Shown one piece after another: positions 1-6,463 of a DNA stretch of 7,295 nt. The position numbers and the translations under genes are program-made. Each line of letters starts with the position of its first letter. Within the stretch, counting starts at the first letter, position 1. Source of the stretch: a bacterium UBA7470 (lineage in GTDB: Bacteria > Pseudomonadota > Gammaproteobacteria > Burkholderiales > Burkholderiaceae_C); contig DLPA01000047.1 of NCBI GenBank assembly GCA_002479815.1, positions 1-7,295 of the forward strand, written 5' to 3'. The notes beneath the pieces are model-generated. The model was given only the letters and a program-made list of their open reading frames with translations, was not told the DNA's origin and did no database searches.

Positions 1-1023
1 AAAGCTGCTGTTGCGAACTTGGCTGGGGCACGCCTGTACGCCAGTGTGGCAACGGTCAACCCCATCAACACGGCCAAAGACTTGGCGACTGCATTCACCG
101 ATGCTGAGCGGCAGTTGCTGGCTGCCAAGGTATTAGAGCGTTGTGATGCGTTGGATGGTGCCAACGATGGATTGGTACAAGACGTGGCAGCTTGTCAAAC
201 AACATTCAATTTAGAGGCACACGTTCCCACCTGCACCGGACAGCGCGATGGCAGCTGCTTGAGTGCAGCGCAGAAAAATGTCATTGCCACTATTTTCAGT
301 GGCCCCACGACCAGCGATGGCAAGCGAATTTACAACGCGTTTCCCTTCGATGCGGGTGTCCGCGGCGGCGTGTCTGGCATTCCGGGCACGGGCGTGGCGT
401 TTTGGGAGTTTTTTGCCTCATTGAATTTGGATGCGGGAGCCACCGGCATCATTTTCAGCCCAACGCCAGAAAACCCTGTCGGCTTTAACGGCCCGAACTT
501 TGCTCTGACCACCAACATTGATACCTTGGCCGCTGGTATTTACACCAACAGAGGGGTTTACAGCGAGTCGGCGATGAGCTTCATGACACCGCCGAACCCC
601 ACAGAAATGTTCACCTTGCGCAATCGTGGTGGCAAGATAATGGTTTATCACGGGGTCAGTGACTCTATCTTTTCAGTGAACGATACCGAAGATTGGTACA
701 AAGGGATTGCCAGCCGTCATGGTGATTTGGCCGAGCAATTTGTGCGGTTTTACCGTGTACCCGGCATGGGACACTGCTCGGGTGGCCCTGCCACCGATCA
801 ATTTGATCTCTTGACCCCCTTGGTCAAATGGGTAGAAAGCGGTGAAACACCTGCCCAGCAGCTCGCCTCTGCTCGTGGTGTGGGCAATGCAGGTGGGGTC
901 AATGCCGATGTGCCAAGCAGTTGGTCGGCCAATCGCACACGCCCTCTGTGCCCCTATCCTCAAGTGGCCCGCTACAACGGTGCGGGGGATATCGAGTCGG
1001 CAGCCAGCTTCAGCTGCCGCTGA
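1..1023 (+). CDS. Tannase/feruloyl esterase family hydrolase, C-terminal part (5' end outside window)
   Basis: The frame is open from base 1, so this is the last 340 codons of a longer gene; family members usually have 500-600 residues. Such enzymes are exported alpha/beta hydrolases that split esters of aromatic acids (tannins, feruloyl esters; MHETase of Ideonella belongs here). Numbering from base 1, residues 48-61 (C-D-A-L-D-G-x-x-D-G) match the calcium site of the lid domain, with paired cysteines nearby. YHGVSDS holds the acid Asp221 and PGMGHCSGG holds the catalytic His258, followed by Cys259, which in this family forms a disulfide to the Cys beside the nucleophile. The nucleophilic Ser and any signal peptide lie upstream and are not seen. 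The C-terminal RPLCPYPQ...GDIESAASFSC block is typical of the family. The TTG at 19 is not a real start. Substrate cannot be told from this part. Confidence 0.9.
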   Translation, partial: KAAVANLAGARLYASVATVNPINTAKDLATAFTDAERQLLAAKVLERCDALDGANDGLVQDVAACQTTFNLEAHVPTCTGQRDGSCLSAAQKNVIATIFSGPTTSDGKRIYNAFPFDAGVRGGVSGIPGTGVAFWEFFASLNLDAGATGIIFSPTPENPVGFNGPNFALTTNIDTLAAGIYTNRGVYSESAMSFMTPPNPTEMFTLRNRGGKIMVYHGVSDSIFSVNDTEDWYKGIASRHGDLAEQFVRFYRVPGMGHCSGGPATDQFDLLTPLVKWVESGETPAQQLASARGVGNAGGVNADVPSSWSANRTRPLCPYPQVARYNGAGDIESAASFSCR

Positions 1024-1073
1024 GGCGGTCGCTGTATGGGGGGTCAGGCGAGAGAAGAATGATGGTCGAGTGT

Positions 1074-1118
1074 GACGATCGTTGCAATCAGCGCCTATGA
1101 TCCCGCTGCACGATCGTC
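1074..1118 (+). terminator. Palindromic stem-loop with T-run after the tannase gene
   Basis: GACGATCGT at 1074-1082 is perfectly inverted at 1110-1118. After a one-base bulge the stem gains GCA/TGC (1084-1086 with 1107-1109), giving about 12 pairs around a 20-base loop that can itself pair AGCG/CGCT. TTTTATT follows directly, as in an intrinsic terminator, about 50 bases after the tannase stop. The core ACGATCGT is itself a palindrome present twice, 35 bp apart, so an operator is the alternative reading. Confidence 0.45.
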
Positions 1119-1132
1119 TTTTATTCGTTCTT

Positions 1133-2137
1133 ATGACTCAGAAAACCATTTATATCTATTCTCCGGCCGGAGCTGTTCGCGATGTGGGGGCGTTTCGGCG
1201 GGGGGTGAAGCGGCTGCAAGCTTTGGGGCATCGCGTCATCGTCGATGAAGCGGCGCTCAAAAGCCATCAGCGGTTTGCGGGGGACGACGAGGAGCGACTG
1301 GCCGCCATTGGGCGGGCCGCCCACAGCGGAGCCGATGTCGCCCTCATCAGCCGTGGGGGTTATGGCTTGACACGGCTCTTGCCGCGCCTGCCTTATGCCG
1401 CCATCACCCGCAGCATTCAACACGGGATGCACTGGGTCGGCTTGAGCGATTTCACCGCTTTTCAAATGGCGCTGCTGGCGCACACGCTGCGCGAGACGGG
1501 CACAAGCGATGGGGGGCATACATGGGCAGGCCCAGCCTTGTGCGCCGATTTTGGGGCCGATCCACAACAAGCCCCTGAAGGAGACGTCTGTCCCGACGAC
1601 ATTATGGAAGCCTGCTTTGACGATGTGCTCTTGGGCCAAGCCGAGGGCACGGGCTGGCGCATTCCGCTGGACGAGGCCAAAGCCTTGCGTCAACACACCC
1701 GCGCGGCGGCAGATGAACCCAGTTTGCACATCGAGGACGCGGTGCTGTGGGGCGGCAATTTGAGCATGGTGGTGAATTTGCTCGGCACGCCATATTTTCC
1801 GGCCATCGAAGGCGGCATTTTGTTTTTGGAAGATGTGAACGACCACCCTTACCGCATCGAACGCAACCTGACGCAGCTGCTTTATTCAGGCGTGTTGGCG
1901 CGTCAGCGTGCGGTGCTGCTGGGCCAGTTTTCGGATTACAGACTCGCCCCTGCCCACGACCGAGGCTTTGACTTCAAGCCCGTGGTGCGCTGGCTGCGCC
2001 AACAATTGCCCGCCCACATTCCCGTCTTAACCGACTTGCCCTTTGGTCACGTCGCTACCAAGGTGATGCTGCCCGTAGGCCAGTCGGTGGATTTGCTGGT
2101 GCAGCACCGCGACGTGCTGCTGCTGTGGGAAGATTGA
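1133..2137 (+). CDS. ldcA: Muramoyltetrapeptide LD-carboxypeptidase (LdcA, peptidase family S66)
   Basis: This cytoplasmic serine peptidase removes the terminal D-Ala from murein tetrapeptides, making tripeptide for cell-wall recycling. It has 334 residues from the ATG. Visible marks are SPAG near the N-terminus, SRGGYG (73-78), GLSDFT with nucleophile Ser105, WGGNLSM (206-212), GTPY, FLED with Glu233, and DLPFGH with His306. From memory of E. coli LdcA (304 aa; Ser106, Glu200, His270), the segments GHSDFTA, FSGP and NFGAD have clear counterparts here. About 34 extra residues lie between Ser and Glu. The start at 1133 is chosen because it matches the E. coli N-terminus; TTG 1082 and ATG 1097 lie inside the upstream stem-loop. 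No Shine-Dalgarno sequence precedes any of these starts. The gene is convergent with the minus-strand operon and probably unrelated to it. Confidence 0.93.
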   Translation: MTQKTIYIYSPAGAVRDVGAFRRGVKRLQALGHRVIVDEAALKSHQRFAGDDEERLAAIGRAAHSGADVALISRGGYGLTRLLPRLPYAAITRSIQHGMHWVGLSDFTAFQMALLAHTLRETGTSDGGHTWAGPALCADFGADPQQAPEGDVCPDDIMEACFDDVLLGQAEGTGWRIPLDEAKALRQHTRAAADEPSLHIEDAVLWGGNLSMVVNLLGTPYFPAIEGGILFLEDVNDHPYRIERNLTQLLYSGVLARQRAVLLGQFSDYRLAPAHDRGFDFKPVVRWLRQQLPAHIPVLTDLPFGHVATKVMLPVGQSVDLLVQHRDVLLLWED

Positions 2138-2148
2138 TTTTAAAAAAT

Positions 2149-2381
2149 ATAGTAAAAAAAGTGAGCTGCTTACGCAATTAAAAAGACGACTGTGGCCGTT
2201 TTCATTCTAAAAATAAGCGTAAAAAACCAAAAAATATCCTTCAAAAAGGCCGTTGTGATGCACGGCAGCAGGTCCAGGTGCCTTTGGGAGACTATTTTTT
2301 GTATTTTTTGGGCTATTTTTAACAAAGAAATTTAGAAATATCAAGGTAAAGACTGCGTGAGAAGCTCATCTTTTTTACTAT
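2149..2381. repeat. 233-bp segment bounded by a 30-bp imperfect inverted repeat
   Basis: The left arm is 2149-2178 and the right arm 2352-2381. Compared with the reverse complement of the right arm, the left matches at 25 of 30 positions without gaps. Mismatches fall at arm positions 12, 13, 20, 23 and 29. The arms begin ATAGTAAAAAA and share TGAGCT and ACGCA. About 173 bp lie between them without an ORF. I see no clear target duplication outside. It could be a decayed miniature transposable element, or two copies of one sequence whose T-run faces each convergent transcript. Read outward, each arm ends in a run of 6-7 T, but only a weak 4-bp stem precedes it. Confidence 0.6.
2243..2266 (-). 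terminator. Intrinsic terminator for the tkt-dehydrogenase operon
   Basis: Read on the minus strand, GCCGT and ACGGC form a GC-rich 5-bp stem around an 8-base loop (stem bases 2262-2266 with 2249-2253), followed directly by CTTTTT (2248-2243). It lies about 180 bases after the dehydrogenase stop, leaving an unusually long AT-rich 3' untranslated stretch. The stem is short, so strength is uncertain. Confidence 0.55.
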
Positions 2382-2446
2382 GCTTTTCGACAGCACTGAT
2401 GGCATCTTCTGGCCGTTCAACACGCTTGGGACCACCACCAATGTGC

Positions 2447-3421
2447 TTACACCAGATGTCGAGCTTGGTTCTGAGCGAATGCTTCGATGTTGTCAATCAC
2501 TTGATCGGCCAAGGCTTGTATGGCTTGTGTGCTCGCCCAACCGATGTGGGGGGTGAGGATGAAGTTGGGGCGATCTGTCAGGGCCATCAAGGGGTGATTG
2601 GCCGGTGGCGGTTCGGTGCTGGTCACATCGAATGCTGCGCCTGAAATCTGCCCGCCGTTCAGTGCCGCAGCAACGGCGTGCTCGTCCACCAAGCCGCCTC
2701 GGGCGGTGTTGATGAGCAGGGGCTGGCGCTCCATCAGGGCAAATTCAGGCGCTGCAATCATGTGGCGGGTGTGGGCATTCAGGGGGCAGTGCAGGGTGAG
2801 GATGTCGGATTGGCGCAGCGTGTCCTCAAAAGGCGTGTAAAGCCGCCCTTGGCCTTGTCGTCCTTTATGTGCGGACATGAGCACACGCATTCCCAAGGCC
2901 CGGCCCATCGCTGCGACGGCCTGACCCAACACGCCATCACCGATCACTCCCAGCGTGGAGTGGGCCAGGTCACGAATTGGGTAATCAAAAAAACAAAATT
3001 GCCCCGCTTCTTGCCAACGTCCGGTGCGAACCGCATCGCGGTAGGCGCAAATGCTGCGCCGCAGTGCAAAAATCAAGGCAAACGTGTGCTCGGGCACGGT
3101 ATGTACCGCATAGTTGCGCACATTGCTGACCAAAATGCCTTGGGATTTGCAGGCGCTCAGGTCGATGTTGTCTGTGCCCGTGGCAGCTACTGCAATCAAA
3201 CGCAAACGGGGGGCTGAGGCCAGTACAGGCGCGGTGAGTTTGACTTTGTTGACGACCACGATGTCGGCATCGGCGATGCGATCCGCCACTTCATCTGGCG
3301 CAGTTCGAGGGTGACTGATCCACGCATGGGGAAACGATGGGCGGCGCAGTTGGGTGTCGGGCGAGAGAGTGTCGCTGTCCAAAAAAACAATGTGGGGCAA
3401 GGGGCTGGTGGTGGCGTTCAT
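2447..3421 (-). CDS. D-2-hydroxyacid dehydrogenase, glycerate dehydrogenase/hydroxypyruvate reductase-like
   Basis: This soluble NAD(P)-dependent enzyme of 324 residues probably interconverts a D-2-hydroxyacid and its 2-oxoacid, most likely D-glycerate and hydroxypyruvate. The N-terminal substrate domain contains AATGTDNID (79-87) and NVRNYAVHTVPEHTFALIFALRRS (centred near 110), typical of the glycerate dehydrogenase branch. The Rossmann motif is GDGVLG (161-166). The catalytic set is complete: Arg241 in NTARGG, Glu270 in STEPPP and His292 in TPHIGWAS. At the end of the second strand of the nucleotide fold the sequence is SAHKG, with His185 where related enzymes carry Asp or Glu, so NADPH use is possible. 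The ATG overlaps the transketolase stop as ATGA, suggesting translational coupling. Other 2-oxoacids remain possible substrates. Confidence 0.9.
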   Translation of the reverse strand: MNATTSPLPHIVFLDSDTLSPDTQLRRPSFPHAWISHPRTAPDEVADRIADADIVVVNKVKLTAPVLASAPRLRLIAVAATGTDNIDLSACKSQGILVSNVRNYAVHTVPEHTFALIFALRRSICAYRDAVRTGRWQEAGQFCFFDYPIRDLAHSTLGVIGDGVLGQAVAAMGRALGMRVLMSAHKGRQGQGRLYTPFEDTLRQSDILTLHCPLNAHTRHMIAAPEFALMERQPLLINTARGGLVDEHAVAAALNGGQISGAAFDVTSTEPPPANHPLMALTDRPNFILTPHIGWASTQAIQALADQVIDNIEAFAQNQARHLV

Positions 3422-5430
3422 TGGGGATGGCCTTGGCGAGTAAGAAGGGCGCGCGTTTGCTCAACGATAGCATTGACTGTGATGCCAAAGCGTTGGTACA
3501 AGGCATCGGCAGGGCCAGATGCGCCAAAACTGTGCATGCCAATGAAGCCCCCGTCTGGCCCTAGGTATTGATCCCAACCAAAGCGCATGGCGGCTTCAAT
3601 GCCGATGCGGATGCCGTCCGTGCCTAGTACGCTGGCGCGGTAGTCGCTGTCTTGTGCGTTGAACAATTCCCAGCTTGGCAGCGATACCACGGCTGTGCCC
3701 AGTCCCAAGTCCTCTAAACGCTCGCGGGCTTGTAGGGCCAGCAGAACTTCAGAACCTGTCGCAAGCAATGTGATCCTTCTAGCGCCAGAGGCAGATGCTT
3801 TGAGAATATATCCACCCCGACGAGACAAATTTTCTGGCGTGTGGTCTTGTCGCACCAAAGGCAGGGCTTGGCGGGCAAAGACCAAACTGACGGGGCCGCT
3901 GTGATGCGTCATGGCAATGTCCCAACACTCTGCGGCTTCCACCGCGTCGGCGGGACGCAGCACCAGCATATTGGGCATGGCCCGCAGCGAGGCCAGAATT
4001 TCGACAGGCTGGTGAGTCGGCCCGTTTTTGCCCACGCCGATGGAATCGTGGCTGAAGACGAATTTCACAGGCAGGCCCATCAAGGCCGCCATTCGCATCG
4101 CAGGTCGTTGGTAGTCAGAAAACGCGAGGTAGGTCACGCTCAAAGGCACGATGCCACCGTGGGCTGCCATGCCGTTGACCATTGCACCCATGACGTGTTC
4201 GCGCACGCCGCAGTGGAGGTACGCACCCTGACGGTCGGTGGCGGTGAAGGCGGCTAAGGATTGCTTGTGGTGGGTGGGCGCTTCCAAGTCGGCACACGCC
4301 ACCATGCGCTCAGGAAAGAGTGGGGCCAAGAGCGCATTGATTTGGGCAGAGATCAAAATACCGCCCAAAGCGGGTTGAGTGGCAGGTAGGGAGCTGGCTT
4401 GCTGCTTGTAATCTGAGAGCACTTGTTGCCAGTTGGCGGGCAGTTCGCCGCGCATGACCCGCTCAAACTCGGCGCGTTCGGCAGCAGGCAAGGCCGCCAC
4501 ACGCGCTTGCCACTGCTGATGAGTGGCATGATGGCGTCGCCCTGCGGCTCGCCATGCGTCAAGAAGGGCGGTGGGCACTTCAAAGGCCGGATGAGGCCAG
4601 TTCAGCAGGGCGCGGGCTTCTTGTGCGTCTTGCTCGTACAGGCGGGCGCTGTGTCCGCCCCGTTGGCCTTGTACCCGTGGAATGCCTTTGCCTATGGTGG
4701 TGCGACACGCCAGCATGGAGGGTCTTTGATCTGCACGCGCAGCGGTCAAGGCCGCAGAGACGGCGGTCAGATCGTGTCCATCGACTTCGACGACGTGCCA
4801 ACCCGCGACACGAAAACGGTCAGCGACGTTTTCGCTGATGGACAAGTCAGTGCTGCCATCGTCGGTGATTTGGTTGTCATCCCACAGCAAAATCAGTTTG
4901 CCTAGGCGCAAATGGCCTGCCAGCGCAATCATTTCTTGGCCGATGCCTTCTTGCAAACAGCCATCGCCTACAAAGGCGTAGGTGTAGTGATCGACCAAGG
5001 CGCTGCCAAATTTGGCATTTAAAAACGCTTCAGCCACCGCCATGCCCAAGGCGTTGGCGATGCCTTGACCCAAGGGGCCAGTGGTGACTTCAATGCCCAA
5101 TTCCGGCGCGTATTCGGGGTGGCCTGCGCAATGTGAGCCTAATTCCCTGAAGCTTTGAAGCTGATCGCGGGTGATGTGGGGATTGCCACTCAAGTAAAGC
5201 AAGGCGTACAAGAGCATGGAGCCATGCCCGTTGGACAAGACCACACGGTCACGATCCCACCATGTGGGGGCTGAGGCATCGAATTTGAGGTGTTGGGTGT
5301 AAAGCGCGGTGGCAATTTCTGCCATGCCCAAAGGCACACCTTGGTGGCCTTCGGTGGCTTTGACGATCGCATCTATAGATAAAAAGCGGATGGCGTGGGC
5401 TAAAGCTTGTAAGGGGACTGGGTCGGTCAT
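3418..5430 (-). CDS. tkt: Transketolase with altered phosphate-binding site
   Basis: This is a full-length ThDP enzyme of 670 residues that moves two-carbon ketol units between sugars. Conserved parts are EGHQG with His29, NGHGS with His69, AGHPE with His104, TTGPLGQG, the ThDP motif GDG (155-157) to DDN (186), His260, Asp381, GVRE with catalytic Glu411, HDSIG with His461, GPTHQP with His473 and ARQ with Arg520. From Ile358 to Arg520 the numbering coincides exactly with E. coli TktA. Against that reference Arg358 is Ile, Ser385 is Pro, Phe434 is Tyr and Asp469 is Asn. Two phosphate contacts and an acceptor-hydroxyl contact are therefore changed, so substrates may differ from the usual sugar phosphates. 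ATG 5430 is preferred over TTG 5445 because it fits the family N-terminus; neither has a Shine-Dalgarno sequence. It is the first gene of a pair with the dehydrogenase. Confidence 0.95.
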   Translation of the reverse strand: MTDPVPLQALAHAIRFLSIDAIVKATEGHQGVPLGMAEIATALYTQHLKFDASAPTWWDRDRVVLSNGHGSMLLYALLYLSGNPHITRDQLQSFRELGSHCAGHPEYAPELGIEVTTGPLGQGIANALGMAVAEAFLNAKFGSALVDHYTYAFVGDGCLQEGIGQEMIALAGHLRLGKLILLWDDNQITDDGSTDLSISENVADRFRVAGWHVVEVDGHDLTAVSAALTAARADQRPSMLACRTTIGKGIPRVQGQRGGHSARLYEQDAQEARALLNWPHPAFEVPTALLDAWRAAGRRHHATHQQWQARVAALPAAERAEFERVMRGELPANWQQVLSDYKQQASSLPATQPALGGILISAQINALLAPLFPERMVACADLEAPTHHKQSLAAFTATDRQGAYLHCGVREHVMGAMVNGMAAHGGIVPLSVTYLAFSDYQRPAMRMAALMGLPVKFVFSHDSIGVGKNGPTHQPVEILASLRAMPNMLVLRPADAVEAAECWDIAMTHHSGPVSLVFARQALPLVRQDHTPENLSRRGGYILKASASGARRITLLATGSEVLLALQARERLEDLGLGTAVVSLPSWELFNAQDSDYRASVLGTDGIRIGIEAAMRFGWDQYLGPDGGFIGMHSFGASGPADALYQRFGITVNAIVEQTRALLTRQGHPQ

Positions 5431-5459
5431 GCGTGCGTCAATCAAGAGGACATCAATCC

Positions 5460-5518
5460 ATTCTTGCGACAGCGATTCATGAAAACAAGCGATGAAAATT
5501 CATGTTGATATGAATTTT
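5460..5518 (-). promoter_or_regulatory. Candidate promoter and activator site for tkt
   Basis: On the minus strand TTGTTT (5488-5483) and AAGAAT (5465-5460) are 17 bases apart, placing transcription start near 5453 and leaving a short leader. AAAATTCA begins 30 bases before the -35 box. The same layout, at identical distances, lies ahead of the SDR gene. The palindrome TTCATGAA (5476-5483) overlaps the -35 end and spacer. The boxes alone are only moderate matches; the shared layout is the main support. Confidence 0.5.
5495..5518. repeat. Perfect 9-bp inverted repeat, likely regulator site
   Basis: AAAATTCAT (5495-5503) and ATGAATTTT (5510-5518) are perfect inverted arms around six bases. The repeat starts three bases beyond the LysR stop and ends just upstream of the proposed tkt -35 box, the usual place for a LysR-type activator. 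ATTCATG recurs at 5475-5481, 23 bp from 5498-5504. An AT-only stem makes a terminator for the LysR gene less likely. Confidence 0.5.
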
Positions 5519-5520
5519 TG

Positions 5521-6396
5521 TCAAGTTTGAGCCTCTTCACGCAGCCACTGCAAAAAACGCAGCACTTCTGGGCGAGAGGTATGGCGCGAGGGATACACCA
5601 CAAAATGCGCCTTCACTTCCAGACTCATGGCTTCATCAAAAATCGGTTTGAGCCGTCCCGCCGCCAAGTGCGCGTGTCCCAAGCTGGTACTTTCCAGCGC
5701 CACGCCCAGCCCTTGTACGGCGGCATCTAGGCTCATCATGGCGCGGTCAAACCGCAGTGCCATGCGTTCTGGGCCAGATTTTTGGCCGCAACGCGCAAAC
5801 CACTCCGGCCATTGAACCATATTGACCACCGATTGAATCAAGGGCACTTGCAGCAGATCGGCGGGCTTTTCTAGCGGATGTGTGGCAATGAAGTCAGGGC
5901 TAGCCAAGGGCATGATGCGCTCAACAAAGATGGGTTCTATCTCCAAGTCGGGCCAATTGGGCAGGCCATAGCGAATGTCCAAATCCATTTCACCGATTTG
6001 AAAGTCGGAGTGGATGTGGGATGCCGATAGCACCAAAGAAATGCCCGGATGCCGTTGTGCAAAGCGGCCAATTCTAGGCATGAGCCATAAGCTGGCAAAG
6101 CTGGGGCTGGCGTGTACGTACAAGGTGTCTTGCACCCCGTGGCGCAGGTCGTCGGTGGCAGATTTGATGGCCCCCAACGCGCTGGCAACACGCTGCAAAT
6201 AACTGCGGCCTGCGGGGGTGAGTTCCACGCCACGAGTTGAGCGTTCAAACAAGCGCAAGCCGAGTAATTCTTCCAGTCTGGCGACTTGGTGGCTGACCGC
6301 CGAGGGCGTGAGGTGCAATTCTGTCGCTGCTAAAGAGAAGCTTTTGCGGCGAGCAATCGCTTCAAATGCTTGCAATGAGGTCAGTGGTGGAATCAT
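5521..6396 (-). CDS. LysR-type transcriptional regulator, GcvA-like
   Basis: The product has 291 residues, normal for the family. An N-terminal winged helix-turn-helix (about residues 5-63: SLQAFEAIARRKSFSLAA, then LTPSAVSHQVARLE) is followed by a linker helix and a two-lobed effector domain that starts near residue 90 (LYVHASPSFASLWLMPR). The pattern DLDIRYG in the effector domain is characteristic of GcvA-like members. It diverges from the SDR gene and lies 90 bases ahead of tkt on the same strand, the usual arrangement of a LysR regulator with its targets. The effector is unknown; a sugar acid or hydroxyacid would fit the neighbours. No Shine-Dalgarno sequence precedes the ATG; instead ACCTCCTT lies 7 bases upstream. 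Confidence 0.92.
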   Translation of the reverse strand: MIPPLTSLQAFEAIARRKSFSLAATELHLTPSAVSHQVARLEELLGLRLFERSTRGVELTPAGRSYLQRVASALGAIKSATDDLRHGVQDTLYVHASPSFASLWLMPRIGRFAQRHPGISLVLSASHIHSDFQIGEMDLDIRYGLPNWPDLEIEPIFVERIMPLASPDFIATHPLEKPADLLQVPLIQSVVNMVQWPEWFARCGQKSGPERMALRFDRAMMSLDAAVQGLGVALESTSLGHAHLAAGRLKPIFDEAMSLEVKAHFVVYPSRHTSRPEVLRFLQWLREEAQT

Positions 6397-6402
6397 GACA
6401 AG

Positions 6403-6410
6403 AAGGAGGT
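6403..6410 (+). promoter_or_regulatory. Perfect Shine-Dalgarno sequence in the LysR-SDR gap
   Basis: AAGGAGGT is a full match to the 16S rRNA anti-Shine-Dalgarno sequence. It lies 6 bases before TTG 6417, which is in frame with the SDR and would add 43 residues, and 2 bases before ATG 6413, which opens a five-codon frame (M-L-E-Y-F). Both lie upstream of the proposed SDR promoter, so use would need an earlier transcription start. It may be fortuitous. Confidence 0.3.
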
Positions 6411-6424
6411 AGATGCTTGAATAT

Positions 6425-6463
6425 TTTTGAATTAATGCACTGCAACATGAAAAAAATTCAAAA
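6425..6463. repeat. 9-bp inverted repeat in the LysR-SDR gap
   Basis: TTTTGAATT (6425-6433) is perfectly inverted as AATTCAAAA (6455-6463), with centres 30 bp apart, about three helical turns. The right arm overlaps the AAAATTCA element shared with the tkt promoter. This fits a LysR tetramer site serving the divergent genes. Confidence 0.4.

Larger units (their letters stand above)
2138..2446. other. AT-rich gap between convergent genes, no gene
   Basis: No convincing coding sequence is present between the ldcA stop and the dehydrogenase stop. The stretch is far richer in A and T than its neighbours. It carries A-tracts at 2142-2147, 2154-2160, 2180-2184, 2209-2213, 2221-2226, 2229-2234 and 2243-2247, and T-tracts at 2295-2300, 2304-2309, 2316-2320 and 2371-2376. 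Several are spaced 8-12 bases apart, which favours intrinsically bent DNA. The gap also holds a long inverted repeat and a minus-strand terminator, listed separately. Confidence 0.8.

Noticed and set aside
1082..1132. Earlier LdcA starts at TTG 1082 or ATG 1097
   Set aside because: Both fall inside the stem-loop and add residues absent from E. coli LdcA; no ribosome site supports them.
1121..1846. Minus-strand open frame of 241 codons
   Set aside because: It lies wholly opposite ldcA, shows no recognisable domain, and is explained by the codon bias of the real gene.
2245..2285. AAAGGC/GCCTTT pairing as a plus-strand terminator for ldcA
   Set aside because: It competes with the better GCCGT/ACGGC stem, and the following T-run begins about 10 bases too late.
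2357..2644. Plus-strand frame of 95 codons in the convergent gap
   Set aside because: Most of it is antisense to the dehydrogenase and the rest is AT-rich gap; no ribosome site or domain is seen.
2678..3217. Plus-strand open frame of 179 codons
   Set aside because: It is antisense to the well-supported hydroxyacid dehydrogenase and has low-quality, motif-free sequence.
3841..4905. Plus-strand open frames of 138 and 160 codons inside the transketolase
   Set aside because: They are shadows of a fully conserved gene; no start signals or known motifs support them.
3418..5430. Transketolase as the sulfosugar or apulose transketolase type
   Set aside because: Those that I know are split into two subunits with different partners; this is a single full-length chain with no matching pathway genes nearby.
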